From: Candidatus Gastranaerophilales bacterium
GTDB taxonomy: Bacteria > Cyanobacteriota > Vampirovibrionia > Gastranaerophilales > UBA9971
Direction: 5' to 3'
Assembly (NCBI GenBank): GCA_028278305.1
Contig: JANQEP010000128.1
Coordinates: forward strand, 1-40,053
Length of the DNA stretch: 40,053 bases
Part shown: in pieces, positions 1-7,363 of the stretch
How the letters are laid out: each line of letters starts with the position of its first letter
Position numbering within the stretch: the stretch's first letter is position 1
Program-made: the position numbers and the translations under genes
Notes under the pieces: model-generated
Told to the model about the DNA's origin: nothing
What the model saw: only the letters and a program-made list of their open reading frames with translations
Database searches by the model: none

Positions 1-34
1 TAAAATTTTTCAAAAATCTATATGGAATTGTTAA

Positions 35-116
35 AGGCGAAGCAGGCGGCGCTGTCCGCATTTTAGCAGGCGAAGCAGGCGGCGCTGTCCGCATTTTAGC
101 AGGCGAAGCCTTTAAC
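35..116. repeat. 33-bp tandem repeat with short flanking inverted arms
   Basis: Two identical 33-bp units lie at 35-67 and 68-100, followed by 10 bases of a third. The unit contains GCGAAGCAGGCGGCGCTGTC followed by CGCATTTTAGC and is far more GC-rich than its surroundings. The array is bracketed by TTAAAGGC (31-38) and its complement GCCTTTAA (108-115), so it can fold as one hairpin-like element. A related copy lies at 30853-30902. The rest of 1-311 holds a GC-rich stretch (121-142), a TACGTA-type repeat (143-183) and a low-complexity 'gagcgaccgagcacagcgag' stretch near 196-230. I see no gene in it. Confidence 0.85.
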
Positions 117-142
117 CTCCTCTGAGGGCGGGCGGGTGGGGG

Positions 143-183
143 TTTTTGAAAAATTTTAAAATGCGTAAGTTTTTATTCTTTAC
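143..183. repeat. Dispersed AT-rich repeat (TACGTA family), copy 1
   Basis: This copy has TTTTTGAAAAATTTTAAAAT followed by GCGTAAGTTTTTATTCTTTA. Near-identical stretches occur at 8683-8730, 16969-17010 and 18904-18950, and inverted at 39946-39986. It lies past the 3' end of purF. Function unknown. Confidence 0.7.
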
Positions 184-311
184 CACTTATATAGGGTCGA
201 GCGACCGAGCACAGCGAGGGCAGCGAGACCAAAAAAACTCCAAAGTCCCCCTTTGAAGGTAGGGGCTAGATAAAGAAAACAAAGTTCCTTTAAAATTAAT
301 GAATCAAAGCA

Positions 312-1769
312 TTAGCACACTGACTCATATAATTTAGAGCATTTACAGGAGTTTTCATTTTCAGGGTTTTCACAATCACCTAAAAGACAGGAATAACACC
401 AGCCATCCTGAAAAATTTCCTTTAAGCCCTCAATAGAAAGATATGCAAGGCTATCAGCTTCTATAAAATCCCTTATTCCACATATATCTTCATATTTATT
501 AGCTATTAATTCTTTTTTTGTAGGTATATCAACACCCCATTGACATGTATTAAGAATTTTAGGTGACGCAGAGCGAAAATGAACTTCTTTTGCGCCTGAT
601 TCTTTTAATAGCCTTACAATTTCCCTTGAAGTCGTGCCCCTTACTATGGAATCATCAATTACAACAACTCTTTTATCATTTAAAACCTCTTTAATAGGGG
701 TTAATTTACGTCTTACCCCGGTGCTTCTCATCTGCTGCTCAGGGAGGATAAAAGTTCTTCCGACCCATCTGTTTCTCATAAGCCCCATCTGTAAGGGAAT
801 CCCGGATTGCTGCGAAAATCCGAGGGCGGGAGCAAAGCCTGAATCCATAACAGGAATTACAATATCAGCGTTAACAGGGTTTTCCAGGGCGCATTTCCTG
901 CCGAGTTCAACGCGTGAAGAATATACATTCCTGCCGAATACGTTTGAATCGGGTCTGGCAAAGTAAATATGCTCAAAAACACATTTTTTTGAGGACATTT
1001 CGGCTGCAAAACGCTTTAGTTCAAAACCATCCCTGCTGATTTCAACGCCTTCGCCCGGATGTATATGATATACCGACTTATTTTCCAGCATCTGGAAAGA
1101 AGTGTCTTCAGAGCTTACAAACACACCGTCTTTGGATTCGCACATAGATAGCGGTCTGTATCCCATAGGGTCCCGGAATGCAAAAATTTTACCCGGTACA
1201 AGAAATAGAATTGACCAGGCTCCTCCTGTAAAATTTTCTGTAAGCACTTGCCCTACTTCTTCAAACGTCCATTTTGAAGGTGCTTTACAAAGTTCCCTGA
1301 TGATTTTTTTAAGTATCATTTCCGTATCAGCTGTTGTAATAAAGACTTCACCTTCTTTTTCGAGGTTTTTTCTCATTTCTACAGCGGCTTTAACATTTCC
1401 GTTATGCGCAACAGCAACTTTTTCACCGAGATAAGTTACCACATAAGGCTGGGCATGGGTAGTATCAGAGCCGCCCTGGGTGGAATATCTTACGTGGCTT
1501 ATGCCGATTCTTCCCCGAATCTTGCCGACTACCCTGTCAGAAAGAACTTCCATTACAAGTCCTTTGTTTTTATAGATAAACGGGTTTTTTTCCCCGACGC
1601 AAATGCCTGCACTTTCCTGTCCGCGGTGTTGAAGCATAAACAAACCCTGCTGAATAAAAGGCGCTACAGGGTATTTGTAAGAAATTCCCCCAAAAACCCC
1701 ACATTCTTCCGAGAATTTTATTTCTCCCTGTCCGGAAAAACAGTATCCTTTTTTGCAAAAACCTGTCAT
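312..1769 (-). CDS. purF: Amidophosphoribosyltransferase (glutamine PRPP amidotransferase)
   Basis: PurF catalyses the first committed step of purine synthesis, moving glutamine-derived ammonia onto PRPP to give phosphoribosylamine. The 485-residue product has an N-terminal glutaminase domain. The nucleophile is Cys23 in EECGVFGG, so the first 22 residues are a propeptide to be cleaved, as known for Fe-S type PurF. The C-terminal phosphoribosyltransferase domain has the PRPP loop VVVIDDSIVRGTTS (about 368-381). Cys263, Cys409, Cys458 and Cys461 sit where the [4Fe-4S] ligands of the Bacillus-type enzyme are expected. The gene is last in the purC-S-Q-L-F operon and its start overlaps the purL stop by 4 bases, suggesting coupled translation. 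The C-terminus has extra cysteines (474, 476, 485) of unknown role. Confidence 0.97.
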   Translation of the reverse strand: MTGFCKKGYCFSGQGEIKFSEECGVFGGISYKYPVAPFIQQGLFMLQHRGQESAGICVGEKNPFIYKNKGLVMEVLSDRVVGKIRGRIGISHVRYSTQGGSDTTHAQPYVVTYLGEKVAVAHNGNVKAAVEMRKNLEKEGEVFITTADTEMILKKIIRELCKAPSKWTFEEVGQVLTENFTGGAWSILFLVPGKIFAFRDPMGYRPLSMCESKDGVFVSSEDTSFQMLENKSVYHIHPGEGVEISRDGFELKRFAAEMSSKKCVFEHIYFARPDSNVFGRNVYSSRVELGRKCALENPVNADIVIPVMDSGFAPALGFSQQSGIPLQMGLMRNRWVGRTFILPEQQMRSTGVRRKLTPIKEVLNDKRVVVIDDSIVRGTTSREIVRLLKESGAKEVHFRSASPKILNTCQWGVDIPTKKELIANKYEDICGIRDFIEADSLAYLSIEGLKEIFQDGWCYSCLLGDCENPENENSCKCSKLYESVC

Positions 1770-3931
1770 TCGTTCATCTCCAGGTCAATTGACCGGTCAT
1801 ATAGGTAATACAATTGTGCCGGATCAAAAGTATATCCGTCAAATTCCAGTTTATTATCCCGGCAATAACCGAGCTTTCTGTAAGGAATTTGTTTTGAACG
1901 CAGTATTTCCTGTGTTTTTTCAAATTCTTTTGTGGAAATCACATATCTTCCGGTAATTTCCCCGAAAAGAGCTTTTTCTTTGTCGCTTATATTAATTAAA
2001 CTGCCGACAAAGCCCGTGTTTCCGTTTTTGATACCCTCAAATACAGCCCCGAAAAGTCCGCCTTCCGAGACATCAATACAACCTCCAAGAAGTTTTTGAT
2101 CTCTGAGATTGAAAATAATCTGTTTCAGGCTTTCTTCCAATTGCGGGTCAACTGTGTCAATTTCTCCTCCTATGAAGTCATATAAGGCTCTATGATAAAG
2201 TGAGCCGCCTATATTCGAGTTATTATCAATATCTTTACCTATCAGGATCAACGTTTCATCTGGTTTAAAAGAGGATTTAACAGCTTTATCAGGAGAATCC
2301 ATATAACCTACAATGCCTATAGATGGTGTAGGATACACTCTTCTTTGAGGGGATTCGTTATAAAAGGAAACATTTCCTGAAACCACGGGTATACCGGCTT
2401 CTTTACAAGCCCGGGCAAGTCCTTCAACTGATTTTATAAACTGGTAAGCAACTTCATCTTTTTCAGGATTTCCGTAATTTAAGCAATTAGTCATTCCCAT
2501 AGGTTCAAACCCGCCGGATATCAGGTTTCTGCAGGCTTCCCATATAGAAACCCTGCCGCCCTCATACGGGTTCAGGAACACCTGTCTTGGACTGGAGTCT
2601 ATTGTCAGCCCTACAACCCCGTTTTCCTCATGAAGCCATATTCCTGCTGCCCCGGCTTCTCCCGGCTTTAATACTGTTCTTGTACCTACTGTATGGTCAT
2701 ATTGCCTGTAGATCCATTTTTTTGACGCAAAATTAGGGTTAGAAATAATTTTGCCAATAGCAATTTCAACTGCTGTTGTCTCTTCAAGTTTTTTATTCCT
2801 GAATTGATTTATATATTCAGGCTCCTGTTCATTTAAAGTATACTTAACGCTTTCAGCAAGGCTTTCCGGCGGAAGATCCGCTGCTTTCTCGCCATGCCAG
2901 AATAACCTGTATCTTCCCGAATCAGTGGTTTTACCGATTATGCTTGCGGGAATGTCATATTTAGCAGCAATATCAAGGACTTTGCCAGCTGCTTCAGGTT
3001 CGACAATAAAGAGCATTCTTTCCTGGGATTCAGAAAGCATAATTTCCCAGGGCTGCATTCCTTCTTCACGAAGGTGGACTTTGTCCAGGTGAAGGTCAAT
3101 ACCGCATTCACCCTTAAAAGCCATTTCTGATGAGGAAGATAAAAGCCCTGCCGCCCCAAAATCCTGGCAGCTCTGAACTTCATCAAGCGCAAGGATTTCT
3201 AAAGTTGCTTCAATAAGCACTTTTTTAATAAACGGATCACCAACCTGCACAGATGGTCGATCTTCTTTGGAATTCTCGTTTAACTCCTTTGAAGCGAAAG
3301 ATGCGCCATGAATACCGTCCCTGCCTGTGTGTGAGCCGACGGCAATAACAATTTTTCCTGATTCCGCGCGGGCTGAGCGGATTTTATCCTTATGCACAAC
3401 TCCTGCGCACATTACATTTACCAGCGGGGAATCCCCGTATGATTCGTCAAAATTAACTTCCCCGGCAACTGTCGGGACTCCGATACAGTTTCCATAGTGA
3501 GAAATGCCTTGAACTACGCCGTCAAATATGTGTTTTGAAAAATTATCCGTAATTTTACCAAATTTTAACGAGTCAAGAAGCGCGACAGGTCTTGCGCCTA
3601 TGGCAAGAATATCTCTAACTATCCCGCCAATTCCGGTTGCTGCACCCTGGAAAGGTTCAACAGCTGACGGGTGATTATGGGATTCGACTTTAAACACCAC
3701 TACATGATCACCTATCCGGACTCCTCCGGCATTTTCCCCATGGCTTACCGCCCCGCCTGATGGAAACAAGGAAAGATATTTTCTGGAATGTTTATATCCG
3801 CAGTGCTCTGACCACATTGCGGAAAAAAGATAAGTTTCCAGTTCGTTAGGCTCTCTTCCGATTCTTTTCCGGATTTCTTCGTATTCAAAATCTGTTAAAC
3901 CAAGGGCTTTATATAGTTCTATAGTCTGCAT
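1766..3931 (-). CDS. purL: Phosphoribosylformylglycinamidine synthase subunit PurL
   Basis: PurL is the ATP-dependent synthetase subunit that converts FGAR to FGAM, using ammonia supplied by PurQ with PurS as linker. The 721 residues match the small, Bacillus-type PurL rather than the ~1300-residue fused enzyme, and purS and purQ are present in the same operon. Visible family motifs include SEHCGYKHSRK near the N-terminus, ESHNHPSAVEPFQGAATGIG (ATP/Mg region), and the second half beginning around NCLNYGNPEKDE. A Shine-Dalgarno-like AAGGAA lies upstream of the ATG. Between this gene and purQ sits a GIY-YIG nuclease gene embedded in repeats, an insertion that leaves both pur reading frames intact. 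Confidence 0.97.
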   Translation of the reverse strand: MQTIELYKALGLTDFEYEEIRKRIGREPNELETYLFSAMWSEHCGYKHSRKYLSLFPSGGAVSHGENAGGVRIGDHVVVFKVESHNHPSAVEPFQGAATGIGGIVRDILAIGARPVALLDSLKFGKITDNFSKHIFDGVVQGISHYGNCIGVPTVAGEVNFDESYGDSPLVNVMCAGVVHKDKIRSARAESGKIVIAVGSHTGRDGIHGASFASKELNENSKEDRPSVQVGDPFIKKVLIEATLEILALDEVQSCQDFGAAGLLSSSSEMAFKGECGIDLHLDKVHLREEGMQPWEIMLSESQERMLFIVEPEAAGKVLDIAAKYDIPASIIGKTTDSGRYRLFWHGEKAADLPPESLAESVKYTLNEQEPEYINQFRNKKLEETTAVEIAIGKIISNPNFASKKWIYRQYDHTVGTRTVLKPGEAGAAGIWLHEENGVVGLTIDSSPRQVFLNPYEGGRVSIWEACRNLISGGFEPMGMTNCLNYGNPEKDEVAYQFIKSVEGLARACKEAGIPVVSGNVSFYNESPQRRVYPTPSIGIVGYMDSPDKAVKSSFKPDETLILIGKDIDNNSNIGGSLYHRALYDFIGGEIDTVDPQLEESLKQIIFNLRDQKLLGGCIDVSEGGLFGAVFEGIKNGNTGFVGSLINISDKEKALFGEITGRYVISTKEFEKTQEILRSKQIPYRKLGYCRDNKLEFDGYTFDPAQLYYLYDRSIDLEMNE

Positions 3932-3969
3932 TTTATTTTTTCCTTTTTATTACTTGCGTTTTTAGCCTG

Positions 3970-4019
3970 TTGGACAGATTGCCGCGTCGCTCCACTTCGT
4001 TTCGCTCCTCGCAATGATA
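3970..4019. repeat. Palindromic intergenic repeat of the 'cattgcgag/ggcaatctgtcc' type
   Basis: The sequence runs TTGGACAGATTGCCGCGTCG ... CTCCTCGCAATGATA. On the minus strand it reads TATCATTGCGAGGAG ... CGGCAATCTGTCCAA. It faces the related repeat at 4034-4086 in inverted orientation, so the two could pair. This general motif is a common type of bacterial interspersed repeat. Confidence 0.75.
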
Positions 4020-4033
4020 ACCTAGCGCTGTCC

Positions 4034-4086
4034 TGTCATTGCGAGGGCTGTAATGTCAGTTTGGACAGCCCGTGGCAATCTGTCCA
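4034..4086. repeat. Repeat forming the 3' end of the GIY-YIG element
   Basis: A 53-bp stretch starting TGTCATTGCG and ending GGCAATCTGTCCA. It encodes the last 16 residues and the stop codon of the GIY-YIG protein on the minus strand. An ungapped comparison with 5492-5544 gives 43 of 53 identical bases by my hand count. Confidence 0.8.
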
Positions 4087-4371
4087 TTGTTCACTTAAAT
4101 CAATCCAGTTTTCATTAGATCCTTTTATTAATTCAACTTTTCTCTGTCTTGCCCACGACTTTATTTGTTTTTCTCTTGCAATTGCCTGTTCAATATCGTT
4201 ATAAATTTCGTAATGAACAAGTTTTTTAAGGTTGTACCTTGAGGTAAATCCTTTTAAGAGCTTATTTTTATGCTCATAAACCCTTCTTTCAAGGTTATTT
4301 GTAACACCCACGTATAGTGTTGTTTCTTCAAAATTTGTCATAAAGTAGATGTAGTATTGTTTATTTTCCAT
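4036..4371 (-). CDS. Small GIY-YIG nuclease (UPF0213/URI-like)
   Basis: This is a 111-residue stand-alone GIY-YIG domain protein. The signature strands are YYIYFMTN (6-13) and LYVGVT (19-24). The following helix has LERRVYEHK with the conserved Arg29/Arg30 and His34, and REKQIKSW (66-73) carries the probable metal-binding Glu67. Members of this group are presumed DNA endonucleases, but most have no assigned function. The last 16 residues, from Trp96, and the TGA stop are encoded by an intergenic repeat (4034-4086), so the C-terminus is not conserved family sequence. The ATG is preceded by AAAGG. The gene sits in the pur operon between purL and purQ, flanked by repeats on both sides, and may be co-transcribed. 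Its position and repeat borders suggest a mobile or formerly mobile unit. Confidence 0.9.
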   Translation of the reverse strand: MENKQYYIYFMTNFEETTLYVGVTNNLERRVYEHKNKLLKGFTSRYNLKKLVHYEIYNDIEQAIAREKQIKSWARQRKVELIKGSNENWIDLSEQWTDCHGLSKLTLQPSQ

Positions 4372-4408
4372 TTTTATTGCCTTTAGTGTTTGTTACTCAG
4401 ATTGCCAC
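4362..4408. repeat. 5' end of the GIY-YIG element, duplicated at 5593-5640
   Basis: This 47-bp stretch covers the start codon and upstream region of the nuclease gene and ends in CAGATTGCCAC. It recurs at 5593-5640 with a single extra base. The adjoining 4400-4430 folds as a hairpin (ATTGC/GCAAT outside, GGGCT/AGCCC inside). Confidence 0.85.
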
Positions 4409-4459
4409 GGGCTAAAGCCCTCGCAATGACAAATGCGAGTTTTTTCTTATTCAGTTTTC

Positions 4460-4500
4460 GTTTGACAGATTGCCCCACGTCGAACCTCCGGTTCTACTCG
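4460..4500. repeat. Degenerate interspersed repeat upstream of the GIY-YIG gene
   Basis: Begins GTTTGACAGATTGCCCC and contains a small hairpin with loop-adjacent AACCTCCGGTT. The 14-base start is also found at 12139-12152, inside the end of the adenylate cyclase gene. Confidence 0.5.
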
Positions 4501-4512
4501 CAACAACAGCAT

Positions 4513-5214
4513 TTAATACTCCTCTCCCTGAGAACAGGCAGTGTATTTACATGCACATAAATTCTTATTTAATTCTCTTTCAAGCATTTCAAAGAAGTAC
4601 CTTCCGTCTGTGTTACCGGTCTCTGTGAAAACTCCCCGCTCAGGGTGCGGCATCATACCTATAATCCTGTTCGCTTTATCATAAAGCCCTGCTATATCAA
4701 GAGCAGAGCCGTTTGGATTATCATTATACCTGAGAAATATCATATCTTTTGCCGCAATTTCCTCAAGAACAGCTTCATCAGCGATATACCTGCCTTCCCC
4801 ATGAGCTATCGCAAACTTTACGGTATCAGGAAATCCCTCGTGATTCACGCAAAGGTCTACTTCTTCACAGATGAATTTTGTGTTTGTATTGGTAGAGAGG
4901 ATTCCCGGTAATAGTTTTGTCTCGCAGAGCACCTGGAACCCGTTGCAAATTCCTACTACAAAGCCGCGTTTTGCTTTTACATAATCTTTTAAAGCCATTA
5001 CAGCCGGGCTAAACTTTGCCAGCCTACCGGCACGTATGTAATCTCCGTATGAAAACCCTCCGGGCAGGAAGATTACATCATATTTATCAAGATTTTTCTC
5101 ATCGTGCCAGATAAATTCGGTTTGCCAGCCGTAGAATTTACATGCCCTTTGAGTGTCTATATCGCAGTTGGTTCCAGGGAATACTATTATTCCTGCTTTT
5201 ATATCTGATTTCAT
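4513..5214 (-). CDS. purQ: Phosphoribosylformylglycinamidine synthase subunit PurQ (glutaminase)
   Basis: PurQ hydrolyses glutamine and channels ammonia to PurL. The 233-residue class I glutamine amidotransferase shows its triad: Cys90 in VVGICNGFQVL, and His190 and Glu192 in MMPHPERG. The N-terminal AGIIVFPGTNCDIDT is typical of PurQ. Length is normal. Its ATG overlaps the purS stop by 4 bases, so translation is probably coupled. The C-terminal tail (KNLCACKYTACSQGEEY) looks non-conserved and cysteine-rich. Confidence 0.97.
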   Translation of the reverse strand: MKSDIKAGIIVFPGTNCDIDTQRACKFYGWQTEFIWHDEKNLDKYDVIFLPGGFSYGDYIRAGRLAKFSPAVMALKDYVKAKRGFVVGICNGFQVLCETKLLPGILSTNTNTKFICEEVDLCVNHEGFPDTVKFAIAHGEGRYIADEAVLEEIAAKDMIFLRYNDNPNGSALDIAGLYDKANRIIGMMPHPERGVFTETGNTDGRYFFEMLERELNKNLCACKYTACSQGEEY

Positions 5215-5468
5215 ACTTCTGAGAACCTTTCGACTTTATAAGTTTCTAAAACCGGATTAGAGAGAACTTCTTCGCAAATAATGCCGAGTTTGGATTTTGC
5301 GTTTACCTCATCTTCGCCGGTTACCGAAAGGGTAAAGAATTTCCCTGTCTGAACAGCTGCTTGCTCTTCTACTCCGGTTCTTTTTAGTACTGTATCCACA
5401 GCTGCTCCTTGAGGGTCACGTACACCGTTTTTTAAAGTTACTATTATATCTGCTTTATATTTTTTCAT
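5211..5468 (-). CDS. purS: Phosphoribosylformylglycinamidine synthase subunit PurS
   Basis: PurS is the small subunit that bridges PurL and PurQ in Bacillus-type FGAM synthases. The 85-residue protein has the family start KYKADIIVTLKNGVRDPQG and the later LGIICEEVLSNPVLE. A good ribosome binding site, AAGGAG, precedes the ATG. It lies directly upstream of purQ with a 4-base overlap. A 380-bp gap filled by repeats separates it from purC. Confidence 0.95.
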   Translation of the reverse strand: MKKYKADIIVTLKNGVRDPQGAAVDTVLKRTGVEEQAAVQTGKFFTLSVTGEDEVNAKSKLGIICEEVLSNPVLETYKVERFSEV

Positions 5469-5491
5469 TTTTTCTCCTTATATCATCGCAT

Positions 5492-5640
5492 TGTCATTGC
5501 GATGGCGGCAACTACATTTTGAGCAGCCCGTGGCAATCTATCCAGCCTTGCTTTCTGCATTTCTCTCTTTTATTGTTTTTATGTAAGTTAAGTATTTTCC
5601 CATTTTTATTGCCTTTAGTGTTTGTTACTCAGATTGCCAC
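5492..5640. mobile_element. MITE-like deletion derivative of the GIY-YIG element
   Basis: The left end (5492-5544) matches the left end of the nuclease element at 4034-4086, about 43 of 53 bases. The right end (5593-5640) matches 4362-4408 with one extra base. Only about 48 bp separates the two ends here, against about 275 bp of coding sequence in the full element. Read on the minus strand, the start codon survives and opens a 21-codon stub (MGKYLTYIKTIKERN...) that stops within the left part. This is the layout of an internal-deletion, non-autonomous derivative. The mobility itself is inference. Confidence 0.65.
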
Positions 5641-5786
5641 CCCGTGTCAGCTTGGTTGCTCGTATGCCAGAGCGGAAGTGAAGTTTTAGAGAAGCTCCGG
5701 CTTTGCCGGGCTGGACCTAAAACTTCACTCATTCTCGCATTAAACGAGTTTCGTTCACTCTCTGCGAGCAATCCGCAAGCACGGGG
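5640..5786. repeat. Nested inverted repeat between purS and purC
   Basis: The outer arms pair CCCCGTG (5640-5646) with CACGGGG (5780-5786) and TTGCTCG (5656-5662) with CGAGCAA (5765-5771). An independent inner hairpin pairs AGTGAAGTTTTAG (5677-5689) with CTAAAACTTCACT (5717-5729), perfect over 13 bp. The whole stretch is GC-rich relative to its surroundings and could form a cruciform or a large RNA hairpin in the purC-purS transcript. It is contiguous with the derivative element on its left. Confidence 0.75.
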
Positions 5787-5848
5787 CAGGCTTCCTTGCA
5801 ATGACAGTGTTTATATAGTTTTTATTGTTGTTTCGCTCCTTGCAATAA

Positions 5849-6559
5849 TTAAAGTTCAAGACCTAAAATGTCAGCCAGTTTCTTATAAGAACCCACTAAA
5901 TCACCTTTATCTTCCCTGTATACATCTTTATCAAGGGATTCCATTGTTCCTTTCACCCAGAACCTGCAGGTATCAGGTGAAATCTCATCAGCAAGTATAA
6001 TTTCACCGTCCAAGGTTTTTCCGAATTCCAGTTTGTGATCGACCAGGGTTATGCCTTTTGAATCCATGAAAGAATAAATAATCTCATTAATCCTGAGAGC
6101 CTGCTGCTCCATATAGGCTAACTCCTCTTCTGTAGCGGTATTCATATACCTGATATGCTCTCTGCAAAGGATGGGATCATTCAGATCATCATCTTTAAGA
6201 TAAAATTCACACAGCGGCGGGGTTAATGCCATGCCTTTTTCAAATCCCAGTCTTCTGCATAAAGAACCGGCTGCAAAATTTCTTACAACCACTTCCAGAG
6301 GTATTATGTCTACCTTTTTCGCTCTCATTGAGCTTTCATCAATAAATGAAATTACATGGGTTTTAATCCCGTTTTCATGCAGTAAGTCGAAAAAATATCT
6401 GGAAAACGCCAGGTTAACCCTGCCTTTTTCCGAAAAAGTATCTTTCTTTTGAGCGTTAAACGCTGTTGCATCGTCTTTAAAGTTAATAATAACCTCATCC
6501 TGCTTATCTGATTCAAAAATTTTCTTTGCTTTACCTTCGTATAATAGTATTGCTTCCAT
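5849..6559 (-). CDS. purC: SAICAR synthase (phosphoribosylaminoimidazole-succinocarboxamide synthase)
   Basis: PurC joins aspartate to CAIR with ATP hydrolysis in purine synthesis. The 236-residue protein has the standard N-terminus LLYEGKAKKIFES, then the DDATAFNAQKKD segment, PLEVVVRNFAAGS, and DHKLEFGKTLDGEIILADEISPDTCRFW, which are all strongly conserved in the family. Length is normal for the bacterial enzyme. The ribosome binding site AAAGGAG lies before the ATG. It is first in the leftward pur operon, with a promoter at 6605-6633. Confidence 0.97.
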   Translation of the reverse strand: MEAILLYEGKAKKIFESDKQDEVIINFKDDATAFNAQKKDTFSEKGRVNLAFSRYFFDLLHENGIKTHVISFIDESSMRAKKVDIIPLEVVVRNFAAGSLCRRLGFEKGMALTPPLCEFYLKDDDLNDPILCREHIRYMNTATEEELAYMEQQALRINEIIYSFMDSKGITLVDHKLEFGKTLDGEIILADEISPDTCRFWVKGTMESLDKDVYREDKGDLVGSYKKLADILGLEL

Positions 6560-6604
6560 AGTTCTTCCGCTCCTTTGCCTTAATTCCTTTCTACTTCAAT
6601 TAAA

Positions 6605-6633
6605 TTACTAGCATGCACAACTTATATAGTCAA
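6605..6633 (-). promoter_or_regulatory. Probable sigma-70 promoter of the pur operon
   Basis: On the minus strand, TTGACT (6633-6628) is followed after 17 bases by TAGTAA (6610-6605), about 45 bp upstream of the purC ATG. I saw no purine riboswitch and no clear PurR-type operator. Confidence 0.55.
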
Positions 6634-6726
6634 CAAAATACGAGCATATATTAAAGAGGTTTTACAGTAAGTTAACAAAAGATAAAGTTATAAAATATTT
6701 TTGGCAATTTTTATTTTTCAGCCGGT

Positions 6727-6732
6727 TATAAT
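6727..6732 (+). promoter_or_regulatory. Probable -10 element for the MerR-like/cca pair
   Basis: A perfect TATAAT lies 40 bp before the start at 6773. TTGGCA at 6701-6706 could serve as -35, but the 20-base spacer is too long, so only the -10 is supported. The region is divergent with the pur promoter. Confidence 0.4.
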
Positions 6733-6772
6733 TATGTAAGTAAGTCTGATAAAAAATGGTTGAATTAGCTTT

Positions 6773-7348
6773 ATGTTTACAAAAGAGCAGTTATTTGAAA
6801 AACTGGAAACCCCGGGTCTATCAGATATAGATGAAAGTTTAAGGTGCTGGCGTATTGATCCGATCTATGAGGATGAAGAGAACAATGAATTCTATGATGA
6901 AATGGCTGTTTCTAAGTTAAAACATGCCCTGAAGCTTAAAGAGCAGGGCAAAAACGATGAGGAAATCACTTCCATTGTCAACAGCGGCATAATAAACCCG
7001 ATTAATTCCCCGGCTATCAGAAAGTCATCAGTTCAAAAACAGCAATCCCAGAGTAAGCATGACCTTAACAAAATTACATTAGATGTAACATCACAGACTC
7101 TATCTTTGCTTGCCGAGTCTATTGCGCAAAAAATCACCGGGGAAATTACACAGAGAATTAAAAATGATGATATTTTCCAGCCTGTTATGGATTCCACTAA
7201 AATCCAAAGGGATAATGAAATCCTTGCAAAGCAGGTAGAACAGCTTCTTGAGGAAAATAAAAAGCTTATTGTCAGAAATAATATGCTTCATAAGGAAAAC
7301 GCAAAATTCAAGCATCTTGTCGGGAATTTGTACATAAAGCAACAATAG
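6773..7348 (+). CDS. MerR-like N-terminal domain with C-terminal coiled coil, unknown function
   Basis: I do not recognise this 191-residue protein as a named family. Residues about 18-70 (SLRCWRIDP...NNEFYDEMAVSKLKHALKLK...GKNDEEI) follow the MerR pattern: an aromatic/Arg turn, a 'fYdE.dv..L' strand-helix and a 'lke.Gks.eEI' helix. The C-terminal 45 residues (IQRDNEILAKQVEQLLEENK onward) form a clear heptad-type coiled coil. Such a layout resembles MerR-type regulators that dimerise through a helix, but the sensor is absent. There is no strong Shine-Dalgarno site before the ATG. The stop is 15 bp before the nucleotidyltransferase gene, so the two are probably co-transcribed. The DNA-binding assignment is tentative. 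Confidence 0.55.
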   Translation: MFTKEQLFEKLETPGLSDIDESLRCWRIDPIYEDEENNEFYDEMAVSKLKHALKLKEQGKNDEEITSIVNSGIINPINSPAIRKSSVQKQQSQSKHDLNKITLDVTSQTLSLLAESIAQKITGEITQRIKNDDIFQPVMDSTKIQRDNEILAKQVEQLLEENKKLIVRNNMLHKENAKFKHLVGNLYIKQQ

Positions 7349-7363
7349 ATTTATAATAGCTTT

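Noticed and set aside
35-116. 33-bp repeats resembling a small CRISPR
   Set aside because: The two units are directly adjacent with no spacers and are flanked by inverted arms.
5644-6000. 118-codon rightward ORF
   Set aside because: It runs through the nested inverted repeat and into purC antisense, with no recognisable protein character.
6560-6772. Purine riboswitch upstream of purC
   Set aside because: The leader is only about 40 bases from the promoter, too short for the aptamer, and no conserved junction motif is visible.
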